A stretch of DNA of 64,000 nt. Source: Bacillus safensis (GTDB taxonomy: Bacteria; Bacillota; Bacilli; Bacillales; Bacillaceae). The notes under the pieces are model-generated. The model had not been told where the DNA came from. It searched no databases and saw only the letters and a list, made by a program, of their open reading frames with translations. The position numbers and the translations under genes are program-made. This document shows, one piece after another, positions 1 to 8,529 of the stretch (position 1 is the first letter of the stretch; every line of letters begins with the position of its first letter). The stretch is taken from the NCBI GenBank assembly GCA_030159235.1, contig BSBG01000001.1, positions 541,461-605,460 on the forward strand. The letters are read 5' to 3'.

Positions 1-573
1 AGCCATCGCATACTTCTCCCCGCCTAGCTGAGGAATCCATAGTGATGCCATTGTATCAGCAGAAGTGATTTTGAATAAAACCGGCTGATCTTTTGGAATG
101 TTTAAGTAGTTCACGGTCTCAATATTTTCCTCTGGATAACTAAAGATCCATTTCCAATCAACAGCTGTCGCATAAACGACAAGCGGATCTTTATGGCTTG
201 TTGCTTGAGGTGCCTCTTCCAAAGAGTAAATTGTCTTTACAGTTGGAACCGAAAGGGCAGCAACGATTAATATTGGGATCACTGTCCAGATAACTTCTAG
301 AAGCGTATTCCCGTGAATTTCTGGATTATAAGAGGCGTTCCCAACATCCTTGCGCTCACGGTATTTAACCAAAATGATGGTAAACAGTACAAATACCGCC
401 CCAACGATAAAGAGCATAAATCCGATGGATAAAAGGATTAAGTCTTTTTGTTGTGCTGCGACTGGTCCTTTAGGATCTAAAACAGCAATATTGCTGCATC
501 CTCCTAACACAAAAACACTCACGAGCATCGCTAATAAAAGCATAGGTTTAATGACTCTGAACAAGAAGATCAC
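1..573 (-). CDS. qoxA: Quinol oxidase aa3 subunit II (QoxA), C-terminus outside window
   Basis: Subunit II of the haem aa3 quinol oxidase, the terminal respiratory oxidase that takes electrons from menaquinol. Only the first 191 residues are in the window; the gene runs off the left edge. A signal peptide ends in a lipobox (VLGGC, Cys26), followed by DPKGPVA. One further membrane helix follows, then the periplasmic cupredoxin-like domain with WTVIPILIVAALSVPT and DWKWIFSYPE. The start is GTG at 573, giving MIFLFR as in B. subtilis QoxA, with AAGG seven bases upstream. As in the family, the remaining qoxBCD genes should lie off the left edge. Family assignment is secure. Confidence 0.95.
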   Translation of the reverse strand, partial: MIFLFRVIKPMLLLAMLVSVFVLGGCSNIAVLDPKGPVAAQQKDLILLSIGFMLFIVGAVFVLFTIILVKYRERKDVGNASYNPEIHGNTLLEVIWTVIPILIVAALSVPTVKTIYSLEEAPQATSHKDPLVVYATAVDWKWIFSYPEENIETVNYLNIPKDQPVLFKITSADTMASLWIPQLGGEKYAMA

Positions 574-1058
574 CATCCTTCCTTAAATAATGTATAAATT
601 GCTGAATAATTGTGAAAAGCCATCTGCCTTCGAAAACTTTTCTTCCCTTTGTAATGCTATCAAAATCTGTTAGAGTTAGCTTCCCTTTTTTCAAAAGTTC
701 ATTTATTTTTCATCAGATTTCTTTTGAAATGTCATAAATTCGACATAAATTTATACTATTGCACTCACAATAAATTTCTAGGATTTTGAAAAGTTGAGAG
801 TTGAAGGCAAAGGACAAACAATCAAGAACTTTGTCAAATTTAGGTTTACCACAATAAAAAAGTTTGGTCAAATTTCAATTTAACTTAATGAAATTTTATC
901 TAGGTAAACAATTTCAAAATAGGTATCCCCATATTTAACAAAAACCTTACTCATTTTAACGCAAGTTGACAAGAAAAGAAAGTATCGATCCTCTGCGTAT
1001 ACGCTGTAAGAATTGGTAATGATGCTGAATTAGTGGAATATCGCTAAAGACTTCCAGC
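574..1058. promoter_or_regulatory. Gene-free AT-rich region upstream of qoxA
   Basis: About 485 bases between the qoxA start and the terminator of the gal operon. It is AT-rich and presumably carries the qox promoter. I see no convincing small gene or palindromic operator, and no promoter I would defend base by base. Confidence 0.4.
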
Positions 1059-1080
1059 AAAAAACCGGCTCAGCGCCGGC
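1059..1080 (-). terminator. Rho-independent terminator of the gal operon
   Basis: On the minus strand a CCGGC/GCCGG stem with a five-base loop is followed directly by six T. It lies just after the stop codon of the M24-family gene and closes galK-galE-galT-M24. Confidence 0.85.
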
Positions 1081-1089
1081 ATTCTGCAT

Positions 1090-2172
1090 TTATTCATCTC
1101 TGACCAAAATATCAGGTCGTCTATAGATGTCCCCTTCATGTTCAATGTCGATGTACGTCCACTTGCCTGTATAGGTTAAAAAGCGGTTCCCCTCTTTCTC
1201 TACTACCATCGTATCCTCTGATTTTAATCCAGGCAATGAAGGGTTCCATGTAAAGACTTGATGGAGCTGAATTTTTTCCTTCGATGAAGGAACTGCAATG
1301 ATTTCCCTAGAAACAAATCCTGTCTTTCCACCTTGATGAAGCTTTTTCCAACTATCAGGGAAGCCTTCTTTTTCGTACTGAACAATACCTGCTTTCAGTA
1401 CATCTCCCAATGTCTTACCTGGACGGGTGGCCGCATTCATAACCGTGTCAATCCGTGCAAGCCGCTCTTTGTTCTCTTCAAGCTCTTTTGGAAGCTGTCC
1501 GAAGTAAACAGACCTTGTGACATTCGCCACGAGTCCATGCCGTTCAGCACAAAGGACAAGAAGTGCATGCTTTTGAAGTGCTTTTTCTGTTGGAATCGGA
1601 TGGCGGTATTGATGAATACGGTCATCTGTTGCCACAAGCAGCACTTCTATCGTCATTCCCTGCGCGATCGCTTTTTGAGCCACAAGCGAAGCGATTTCGT
1701 GCTCCGTCTGTCCTGGAACGATTTTTTTACAGACACTCTCTACAATGACCGCTGTTTCATGACAAAGCGTTTCGTATTGGCTGAGCTGTGATGTGGAAAG
1801 AATCGATCGGGCATGCGACAACTCCGGTTCGATCCATTCAAATCCTTCCATTTGAATGTCTGACCCAATTCGTTTGTCTCTTGTAAGTGTTTGAATGTAT
1901 GCCGTATCATCCTCAAACCAATCCATTGTCACCACTTGAAAGGGGTGATCAATATACGCCATTTCTTCTTCAATGATCCGCTTTTCTTCCATTTGATTCA
2001 CAATGAGGACGATGTCGTCTTTTAACACAAGCAGCCGGCACACACCCTCTGGCGTGTTTAACACAATGTGATTTCTTCTTCCGCCTGTCAGCCAGGAGAA
2101 ATTATTCCGCTTTTGAATCAGGACACCGTCAAGCTGTTTTTCTTCTATTAACGTTCTTACTTGTTCAATCAT
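1090..2172 (-). CDS. Degenerate M24 (Xaa-Pro peptidase/creatinase fold) protein in gal operon
   Basis: A 360-aa protein with a creatinase-like N-terminal half (GVLIQKRNNFSWLTGG, residues 16-31) and an M24 pita-bread C-terminal half. The five metal ligands of M24 peptidases (D, D, H, E, E) are mostly lost. The first Asp position is not acidic (around LVLCAERHG), the second is Asn217 in VANVTR, and the TIEPG glutamate is replaced by Asn310 in FTWNPS. His279 and Glu319 remain. It is therefore probably not a metallopeptidase; it could be a non-metal hydrolase like creatinase or a binding protein. The start lies four bases after the galT stop, with AGGTG overlapping that stop, so translation is likely coupled to galT. 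Its role in galactose use is unknown. Confidence 0.75.
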   Translation of the reverse strand: MIEQVRTLIEEKQLDGVLIQKRNNFSWLTGGRRNHIVLNTPEGVCRLLVLKDDIVLIVNQMEEKRIIEEEMAYIDHPFQVVTMDWFEDDTAYIQTLTRDKRIGSDIQMEGFEWIEPELSHARSILSTSQLSQYETLCHETAVIVESVCKKIVPGQTEHEIASLVAQKAIAQGMTIEVLLVATDDRIHQYRHPIPTEKALQKHALLVLCAERHGLVANVTRSVYFGQLPKELEENKERLARIDTVMNAATRPGKTLGDVLKAGIVQYEKEGFPDSWKKLHQGGKTGFVSREIIAVPSSKEKIQLHQVFTWNPSLPGLKSEDTMVVEKEGNRFLTYTGKWTYIDIEHEGDIYRRPDILVRDE

Positions 2173-2176
2173 CTAA

Positions 2177-3697
2177 TCACCTGCCTGTATGAAGTGTTTG
2201 AATGAAACGTTTAAAAGCTGTTTTCCCTTGCTCGTTTCTTTTAAACACACCTGCCTGTGAGAGAATTCTAGAAAAAATCAAGCCAATTTCTTTTTGTAAA
2301 ATGGCTTCTGTATTGTCCTCTGTAAAGATGTTCTCTTCAAGCAGACGCTTTGCCCATGTTTTGTGCTTTGTGATAGAAGGGCGGGCTTTGATTTCTTCAA
2401 GGGGTTTTGGGGATAACAGCGCCTCTTTTAATAGGCTTAATTCCTCTGCTAATCTACCAGGAAGAACAGCAAGTCCCATCACTTCAATTAAGCCGATATT
2501 CTCTTTTTTAATATGATGGACTTCTTCATGCGGGTGAAAAATTCCGTCTGGGTGCTGTTTGTTTGTACGATTATTACGCAGCACTAGATCTAATTCATAG
2601 TCATCCCCATGGCGACGTGCAATTGGTGTAATGGTATTATGCGACGTCTCTCCTGTATGAGCGATCAGCCCCACTTCTTCATCTGAGTACAATTTCCACT
2701 CGTTTAAGATAAAGTCTGCGGCGTCTGCGAGCGTCTGCCGATCGCTGCTGCGAAGGCGGATGACAGACATCGGCCATTTCACAATACCAGCCCTCACTTT
2801 CGGAAAGGCTTTAAGAGAAAAGACCTCTTCTATCTCTGCTTTCGCCATCGGAAATTCATGCGCACCACCCTGAAAATGGTCATGACTTAATATACTGCCC
2901 CCGACAATCGGAAGGTCAGCGTTCGATCCGATGAAATAGTGCGGATAAATAAATATGAAAGAAAGCAGTCGTTCAAAGGTCTTTTTGGTGATGCTCATTG
3001 GCTCATGCTTACCCTTGAACACAATACAATGCTCGTTGTAATACACATAAGGTGAAAATTGCAAGAACCACGATTCATCTGTAAGTGTCACAGGTATAAT
3101 CCGGTGATTCTGTCTTGCTGGATGGTTGATCCGCCCCCCAAACCCAACGTTTTCTTTACAAAGGAGGCAAAGAGGGTATTGCTTTTGACTAAGCTTTTTG
3201 GCTTCAGCGATTGCTTTTGGATCCTTTTCCGGTTTCGATAGATTAATTGTGATCTCTAGCACACCATCATCTGTTGGTGTAAACCACTGTACATTTTTGG
3301 CGATTCTACCTGTATGAATATAGTGTGCATGCTGCTGCATCTCATAGAACCAGCTTGTCGCCGCCTCTGGTCCATCATGCTGTCGTTTCTCTTCAAACTT
3401 CGCATAGATGACACTTGGAGGCGCCACCAAGCAGCCCATGATTTTCGCATCTAGTAAATCACGATACGTATCCGTCCCCTCAAGAATAAGACCTGTTTCT
3501 ACTGCCCAATCCAGCATCGGCATTAAGATGTCTTCAAGATCTCCGCCACCTGAAACCGCTCTTGCTTCCGCCTCATCGAGCCCAAGCACCTCAAGCAGCC
3601 GATTCCTCGTATAATCGATATCTAGTGGTGTGATCAGCTCTTGAGTGATTCCAAATTGAATCAACTGTTCCAGCTTTTCAAAAATATCAATTGCCAT
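2177..3697 (-). CDS. galT: Galactose-1-phosphate uridylyltransferase, Gram-positive type
   Basis: Exchanges UMP between UDP-glucose and galactose-1-phosphate in the Leloir pathway, in the cytoplasm. The 506-aa length and the motifs GGRINHPARQNHR and SHDHFQGGAHEFPM (active-site histidine loop) fit the long GalT class of Bacilli rather than the ~350-aa enterobacterial type. The start ATG at 3697 follows GAGGGGAT. It is third in the galK-galE-galT-M24 operon, 35 bases after galE and four bases before the M24 gene. No key residue appears missing. Confidence 0.95.
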   Translation of the reverse strand: MAIDIFEKLEQLIQFGITQELITPLDIDYTRNRLLEVLGLDEAEARAVSGGGDLEDILMPMLDWAVETGLILEGTDTYRDLLDAKIMGCLVAPPSVIYAKFEEKRQHDGPEAATSWFYEMQQHAHYIHTGRIAKNVQWFTPTDDGVLEITINLSKPEKDPKAIAEAKKLSQKQYPLCLLCKENVGFGGRINHPARQNHRIIPVTLTDESWFLQFSPYVYYNEHCIVFKGKHEPMSITKKTFERLLSFIFIYPHYFIGSNADLPIVGGSILSHDHFQGGAHEFPMAKAEIEEVFSLKAFPKVRAGIVKWPMSVIRLRSSDRQTLADAADFILNEWKLYSDEEVGLIAHTGETSHNTITPIARRHGDDYELDLVLRNNRTNKQHPDGIFHPHEEVHHIKKENIGLIEVMGLAVLPGRLAEELSLLKEALLSPKPLEEIKARPSITKHKTWAKRLLEENIFTEDNTEAILQKEIGLIFSRILSQAGVFKRNEQGKTAFKRFIQTLHTGR

Positions 3698-3732
3698 TCC
3701 CTCTATCCCCTCTCTTGCCTGCCTGTTACGCG

Positions 3733-4725
3733 TTATTTACTTTGGTAGCCATCTGGATGCTTCTGAAACCAATCCCACGCACTTTGAATGATGGTGTGAA
3801 GGTCAGCATATTGAGGTGTCCATCCTAATTCTTGCAGCGCTTTTTCAGAAGAAGCAATCAGCTTTGCTGGATCTCCCGCGCGTCTGTTGACCACCTGCGC
3901 TGGGATGGCATGCCCTGTGACATTTCTGACAGCATCTACTACCTGCTTTACAGAGAAACCTGTCCCATTCCCTAAGTTATATGTTGCGCTTCCTTTTCCA
4001 GCGCGTAGCCGATCAACAGCTAAGATATGTGCCTCTACTAAGTCCACGACATGAATGTAATCCCTAATACATGTGCCGTCCTCTGTCTCATAATCATCAC
4101 CATACATCATGATTTGATCCCGTTTTCCCAAAGCGACTTGCAGAATGATCGGAATGAGATGTGTCTCAGGCTGATGATCCTCTCCGACAAGTCCTTCTGT
4201 ATGAGCACCAGCAACATTAAAGTAGCGAAGCACCACGTATTCGATGCCATATGCTTGCTCAGACCACTTCAGCATTTTTTCAATCGCCAGTTTCGTTTCT
4301 CCATAAGGATTCGTTGGGTTCGTCTCATCCGTTTCAACAATCGGCACACGCTTTGGTTCACCATACGCAGCAGCTGTTGAAGAGAAGACGATGTGTTTCA
4401 CATCAAATTCATTCATGACCTGAAGTAAGGCTGTTGCTCCTCCAACGTTATTGTCATAGTACTTTAGCGGGTCTGTCACACTCTCGCCGACAAGTGAATC
4501 TGCGGCAAAGTGCATGACCGCTTCAATTTGATGCGTTTTGAATACCTGTCTTAAAAAGGCTTGATCTCGTAAGTCTCCTTCTTCTAAAACAGCTCCCTCC
4601 AAAACAGCTTCTCTATGGCCTGTCTGCAAATTATCAACTACCACCACTTGTTCACCTTTCGCTAAAAGAGCCGCTACCGCATGACTGCCAATGTACCCTG
4701 CTCCTCCACACACTAAAATGGTCAT
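3733..4725 (-). CDS. galE: UDP-glucose 4-epimerase
   Basis: Interconverts UDP-galactose and UDP-glucose with bound NAD; extended SDR family. The 330-aa protein has the GGAGYIG dinucleotide loop at 7-13 and the catalytic YGETK motif (Tyr141, Lys145) with the preceding SSTAAAYG strand. The frame stays open upstream to 4929, but that part overlaps galK. The true start is ATG at 4725, which overlaps the galK stop by one base (TGATG) and has GGAGGA six bases upstream. Tight overlap with galK indicates translational coupling. In B. subtilis galE is unlinked to galKT, so a galK-galE-galT order is a notable difference. Confidence 0.96.
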   Translation of the reverse strand: MTILVCGGAGYIGSHAVAALLAKGEQVVVVDNLQTGHREAVLEGAVLEEGDLRDQAFLRQVFKTHQIEAVMHFAADSLVGESVTDPLKYYDNNVGGATALLQVMNEFDVKHIVFSSTAAAYGEPKRVPIVETDETNPTNPYGETKLAIEKMLKWSEQAYGIEYVVLRYFNVAGAHTEGLVGEDHQPETHLIPIILQVALGKRDQIMMYGDDYETEDGTCIRDYIHVVDLVEAHILAVDRLRAGKGSATYNLGNGTGFSVKQVVDAVRNVTGHAIPAQVVNRRAGDPAKLIASSEKALQELGWTPQYADLHTIIQSAWDWFQKHPDGYQSK

Positions 4726-5903
4726 CACACTTCCTCCTTCGTGAGTTCTCTTGCGCCGCCTCCAATTCCAGCTGTGTAAAAAGAGGCTTGAATGCCCGTC
4801 TTCTCCTGATAAATCGCACCCGTTTCTTCTATAAATGAAGCCAGCTGGTTTTCTCTCACAATACTGATTGTACAGCCGCCAAAACCAGCACCAGTCATAC
4901 GGGAACCAATCGTCCCTGGATGGAGCCAAGCGGCTTCTGCCAATGTATCTAGTTCATGTCCAGTCACTTCATAATCATTCTTTAAAGAAAGGTGAGAGGC
5001 CTTCATAAGCGCACCTATTTCTTCCATTCTATCATCTTTCAAATATTTGACTGCTTTCATCGTCCGTTCATTTTCTGTCACCACGTGTCTTGCGCGTCTG
5101 CGGCATGTTTCATCCTGAATCAAGTGGGCATGCTCGGCAAATTCATTCGCAGTGAGCTCACATAAATGAGCAATGTCGATTTCTTTTCGTAAATCGTTTA
5201 ATGCTGATTGACACTCGGACCGGCGTTCATTGTATTTGGAGTCTGCCAGTGTCCGCTTTTTATTTGTATTGGCAATAACAAGCGCCAGCCCCTCTTGTCG
5301 AAACGGGCTGTATTCAAAATCAAGGGTGTCGCAATTGAGCAAAATGGCGTGATCTTCTTTTCCAAGAGCAATCGAAAACTGATCCATGATGCCGCAATTG
5401 ACGCCAATAAACTCATTTTCTGCGCGCTGCGAAAGGAGGGCAAGATCGACTTTTGATACGCCAAATGAATGCCATTCATTGATGAAGACGGCAGTGACGA
5501 GCTCGATGGAGGCTGAAGAAGACAGACCTGCGCCATTGGGAATATTGCCGCCGTATACAATATCAAAGCCTTCTTCTATCTTCATCCCTGCTTCGATAAA
5601 CTGATGGAACACACCCTTCGGATAATTCGCCCAGCCGTCCGATTCAACGTAAGCGATTTCAAAAAGGTCGAATTCTTTCACACCATCGCCAGCGAAGTTT
5701 AAAGAATACATTCTCACACGGCCATCTGACCGCTTTGCACATACAGCATATGTACCGAGAGTGAGCGCACAAGGGAAGACATGACCTCCATTATAATCTG
5801 TATGTTCACCAATCAAGTTCACTCTTCCTGGGGCAAAAAAATAGCGAAGTTCTTCTCTAGCTCCAAATTGCTGGTGAAATGCCACGCGTAACGTATCGAT
5901 CAT
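4725..5903 (-). CDS. galK: Galactokinase
   Basis: Phosphorylates alpha-D-galactose with ATP at C1, the first committed Leloir step. GHMP-kinase fold: the galactokinase signature GEHTDYNGG lies near the N-terminus, the ATP-binding loop NGAGLSSSAS follows in the first half, and the GAGFGG C-terminal GHMP motif is present. Two in-frame ATGs are possible. That at 5903 is preferred because GGGG lies seven bases upstream, whereas it lies only one base from the ATG at 5909. First gene of the gal operon, divergent from the AraC-family gene. Confidence 0.95.
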   Translation of the reverse strand: MIDTLRVAFHQQFGAREELRYFFAPGRVNLIGEHTDYNGGHVFPCALTLGTYAVCAKRSDGRVRMYSLNFAGDGVKEFDLFEIAYVESDGWANYPKGVFHQFIEAGMKIEEGFDIVYGGNIPNGAGLSSSASIELVTAVFINEWHSFGVSKVDLALLSQRAENEFIGVNCGIMDQFSIALGKEDHAILLNCDTLDFEYSPFRQEGLALVIANTNKKRTLADSKYNERRSECQSALNDLRKEIDIAHLCELTANEFAEHAHLIQDETCRRRARHVVTENERTMKAVKYLKDDRMEEIGALMKASHLSLKNDYEVTGHELDTLAEAAWLHPGTIGSRMTGAGFGGCTISIVRENQLASFIEETGAIYQEKTGIQASFYTAGIGGGARELTKEEV

Positions 5904-5963
5904 ATCCATTCCCCTTTTCTCTTCTGATACTCTTATTTTAGTTGCCGGAATAACATAAGTTCA

Positions 5964-6034
5964 ATGGTAAAAAAATCGTTAAAAAATACCCTTTTTTTGC
6001 TGTGAATGTTACGATGTGATATGAGGTTTACCAT
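5964..6034. promoter_or_regulatory. Divergent gal/AraC control region with inverted repeat
   Basis: Between galK and the AraC-type gene, ATGGTAAA (5964-5971) and its reverse complement TTTACCAT (6027-6034) form an eight-base inverted repeat separated by 55 bases. Spacing and location suggest paired binding sites for the neighbouring AraC regulator. This is inference from position and symmetry only. Confidence 0.4.
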
Positions 6035-6084
6035 GATTCAAAATAGAAAAAGGTTGTTTTTTGCTGTGAAGGAGGATGTCCAAT

Positions 6085-6930
6085 TTGAAGAAGGAAGCAT
6101 TTGCATTTCGTTTTCACCATTCTGATGTTACATTGCCAGCACAAATATGGTCTGTTGGCTGGGAAGTTCAATCATCTTCGTTATATAGCTGGAATGGTGT
6201 GGAGCGGAAGGATCAAGGCAAGTGCATCTTTCAGCTCACACTGTCTGGACATGGCATGATTGAAATCGGACAGAAGCGGTTCAAAGTATTACCGGGTCAG
6301 GCCTTTCTTGTGAAAAGCCCAAGTGCCTATCAATACTATTTTCCAGAGGACAGTGAGCATTGGGAATTTCTCTATTTAACGCTTTATGGGGATGCCTGTG
6401 ATCTTTGCTTTGACCAATTTATAGATCAAGGCAAGCAGGTCATGCGTTTTCATCCAAATTCCAAACCGATCCGCCTGCTGAAGAAAATTTATGATGAAGC
6501 CAGTGAAAGACGGATTACCAATCCATTTGAGGGGTCTAGCCTTGCTTATCAATTTGTCATGGAACTGTATTCATATTTGCCAAAGCTTGAGGGACAAATG
6601 GAGAAATGGCCTGAGCCTATCGTCCAAGCGGCCTTGTTTGCCAGCCATCATTTTCAGGAGGAAATTGGCCCAGACGATATGGCAGCTGCGGCACGTTTAT
6701 CCAAAAGTCATTTTACGAGGGAATTCAAAAAGGCCACTGGCTTCACACCCATTCACTACTTAACCAATATCCGGTTAGAAAAGGCGGAAACGTTACTGAA
6801 AACAACGAAATATTCGATTGAAGAAATCGCCATACAGTGCGGCTACCGAAATGCGAATTACTTGAATAAAGTCTTTCGAAAGAAAATCGGCATGTCTCCA
6901 AAGCAATTGCGGGAAACAAGCGATGCATAA
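6085..6930 (+). CDS. AraC-family transcriptional regulator, probable gal regulator
   Basis: A 281-aa protein with an N-terminal cupin-like sensor domain (GMIEIGQKRFKVLPGQAFLV) and a C-terminal double helix-turn-helix of the AraC/XylS type, ending in EEIAIQCGYRNANYLNKVFRKKIGMSPKQLR. The frame opens at an ATG at 6076, but that ATG abuts the GGAGG (6071-6075). The TTG at 6085 has nine-base spacing and is taken as the start. It is divergent from galK and alone on its strand, so it is likely an activator of the gal operon that senses galactose or a related sugar. The ligand is inferred, not visible. Confidence 0.85.
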   Translation: MKKEAFAFRFHHSDVTLPAQIWSVGWEVQSSSLYSWNGVERKDQGKCIFQLTLSGHGMIEIGQKRFKVLPGQAFLVKSPSAYQYYFPEDSEHWEFLYLTLYGDACDLCFDQFIDQGKQVMRFHPNSKPIRLLKKIYDEASERRITNPFEGSSLAYQFVMELYSYLPKLEGQMEKWPEPIVQAALFASHHFQEEIGPDDMAAAARLSKSHFTREFKKATGFTPIHYLTNIRLEKAETLLKTTKYSIEEIAIQCGYRNANYLNKVFRKKIGMSPKQLRETSDA

Positions 6931-6931
6931 T

Positions 6932-6966
6932 AAAAAGCAGCCGCTTCATCATTGGCTGCTTCTTTT
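6932..6966 (+). terminator. Terminator after AraC gene
   Basis: AAGCAGCC and GGCTGCTT arms around an 11-base loop, with an A-run before and CTTTT after. It sits between convergent genes and overlaps the end of the 85-aa gene on the other strand. Confidence 0.8.
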
Positions 6967-7222
6967 ACGCTTTCGTCAGATCAACATGAATTCTCCCTTG
7001 TCTTAAAACAATGGTCATTTGCGTGTCAGGGGTCATTAAGTTTTCTAAAATGTCCGTTGCCGTTTGAAGCGCAATGTCCATTCGGTTGATCTTTTCCTTT
7101 TCTTGTTCTGAAAACGCTTCTGGATGTGCGGTCATTTCTTTGACTAGCCTCAGCACTTGTTCATGCTGCTTTTCTGTTTGTTGATATATGGCATCATATA
7201 AGTCGTCTGGCCTGCTGCTCAT
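6965..7222 (-). CDS. Small hypothetical protein, 85 aa
   Basis: An 85-aa acidic, helical, soluble-looking protein without signal peptide or membrane segment. The middle is rich in Gln, Glu and Lys (QQTEKQHEQVLRLVKEM). The C-terminal end MTIVLRQGRIHVDLTKA could be a short beta pair. I do not recognise the family with certainty; a YwdA-like Bacillus protein is possible. AGGTGATGTGAA precedes the ATG. It lies 27 bases downstream of the GtrA gene on the same strand and may be cotranscribed with it. No function is assigned. Confidence 0.65.
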   Translation of the reverse strand: MSSRPDDLYDAIYQQTEKQHEQVLRLVKEMTAHPEAFSEQEKEKINRMDIALQTATDILENLMTPDTQMTIVLRQGRIHVDLTKA

Positions 7223-7249
7223 TTCACATCACCTATCTTTTTTTATGTG

Positions 7250-7681
7250 TTAAATCGCATCTTCTTTTGTTTTCTTGAAGACGAACCACTTACTGGCGAC
7301 ATAATTGACCACCACAATCACAAAGTTGACGAGAATTTTTGCGACAGTTTCATCGAGCGCCATTTGGCTCACAAATAAAATCATCAGCCCTAGATCTACA
7401 CCTAGAGACATGAGACGGACACTAAAAAATGAAGAAAGCTCACGCATGAGGCTTTTTGTATCACGAGCCTTTTGCTTGAAGACATACTTCTTATTGGTGA
7501 TATAAGCAAAGAGAACAGCAAATACCCATGAAACAACCGTAGCTGTTTTGTAATCCATGGAAAACATCTCAACGAATAAATAGAAGCTGACTATGTTGAC
7601 AATGGTTGTACACACACCCATCACAAGATACATGACAACTTCTCGGTACTTTTGAAAAAGGCTATACATGTCTTTCTTCAT
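7250..7681 (-). CDS. GtrA/GtcA-family membrane protein
   Basis: A 143-aa protein with four predicted membrane helices (about 16-36, 44-62, 85-105, 115-133) separated by short basic loops (TNKKYVFKQKARD, SKWFVFKKTKED). This is the GtrA-like pattern. Family members assist lipid-linked sugar translocation for wall or teichoic acid glycosylation. No glycosyltransferase lies on the same strand beside it. In B. subtilis ywcD is a GtrA-like gene in this neighbourhood, so it may be the orthologue, which I cannot confirm. Confidence 0.85.
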   Translation of the reverse strand: MKKDMYSLFQKYREVVMYLVMGVCTTIVNIVSFYLFVEMFSMDYKTATVVSWVFAVLFAYITNKKYVFKQKARDTKSLMRELSSFFSVRLMSLGVDLGLMILFVSQMALDETVAKILVNFVIVVVNYVASKWFVFKKTKEDAI

Positions 7682-8089
7682 TCCTTCTTGGTGATTTCTG
7701 TTTCTTTTAGAATACCATCTTGAGAAGAACTTCCCAAACGAACAATATGTATGTCCTGCAAAGATGAAATTTGTTCTACTTGATGGCAGATGTCAACCTA
7801 ATTGGTTTATATGAGTCAAATGTTTTAGGCCTTTATCATTATTTTAATTAATAATCTTTCAACTGCCTTTACAATTGTTTATTATTAGAAGTATGAAATT
7901 AATATTTTTGGGTTTTTTAGTCAGTTTTTTAGGGATGTGGTAGGTGATAGATTTTACAAAATAGGTTAAATGTCATCACTTTTCGACAAAAATCTATTTT
8001 GCGCTGTTTTCAACCACACGTACAGTTACTAGACGGTTTGTTCAAGTCATTGGTTGCAGTGAATATGTCTTATTGAACTGGAGGATATC
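7682..8089. promoter_or_regulatory. Control region upstream of slrA
   Basis: About 400 AT-rich bases between the GtrA gene and slrA. It contains a perfect Spo0A box (7980-7990). In B. subtilis the TetR-type repressor gene ywcC precedes slrA; no such gene fits here. Confidence 0.5.
7980..7990 (-). promoter_or_regulatory. Perfect 0A box (Spo0A-binding site) upstream of slrA
   Basis: Read on the minus strand this is TTTGTCGAAAA, matching the consensus Spo0A box. It lies about 100 bases upstream of the slrA start, a position compatible with control of that promoter. Binding is inferred from sequence only. Confidence 0.6.
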
Positions 8090-8230
8090 ATGGATACGCA
8101 AGTGAAAAGAAGAGTTGACGAAGAGTGGGTTTATTTGATTCAGGAAGCGAAAAAAATTGGACTAGGCATCGAGGAAATACAAGCTTTTTTAACATCCAAC
8201 GGTGATCAGAAGATGATAAACAAACCGTAA
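8090..8230 (+). CDS. slrA: SlrA/SinI-type antirepressor, 46 aa
   Basis: A 46-aa peptide of the Sin antirepressor family. It has the family core DEEWVYLIQEAKKIGLGIEE followed by IQAFL, close to B. subtilis SlrA (which has LIQEARSIGLGI) and more distantly SinI. Such peptides bind SinR or SlrR through a two-helix motif and release matrix genes from repression, favouring biofilm formation and chaining. GGAGG at 8080-8085 precedes the ATG at 8090. It lies in the same neighbourhood as B. subtilis slrA (near qox/gal), but the TetR gene ywcC is absent. The C-terminal tail is shorter than in B. subtilis SlrA (about 52 aa). Confidence 0.88.
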   Translation: MDTQVKRRVDEEWVYLIQEAKKIGLGIEEIQAFLTSNGDQKMINKP

Positions 8231-8529
8231 ATCAACGCTGTTATCCTTTGTCTTTCAGACTGCTTTGGCTAAAAGTTCTGACCTGTCAATTGACCTTTTG
8301 AAAATCCTTTCATGACGACGCTACAATAATTGCACACCTCTCCATACCAATCCCTTCCACTTAATGGGGTTCTGTCTTTCTATATTAGGAGGACAGTCCG
8401 TTTCCTGTTCTTTATACGATTCCTTTATAGCTGCCATTCATGAAAATTGTCCTTCTCTCGTTATAAAACCAAGCTGCCCCCCCATATATTAAACATGAGA
8501 CAACGAGAAAGCAGAAAGGTGGGTAGAGC

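Noticed and set aside
4726-4929. N-terminal extension of galE (68 extra residues)
   Set aside because: It lies inside galK, has no ribosome-binding site, and GalE homologues start at the MTILVCGG methionine.
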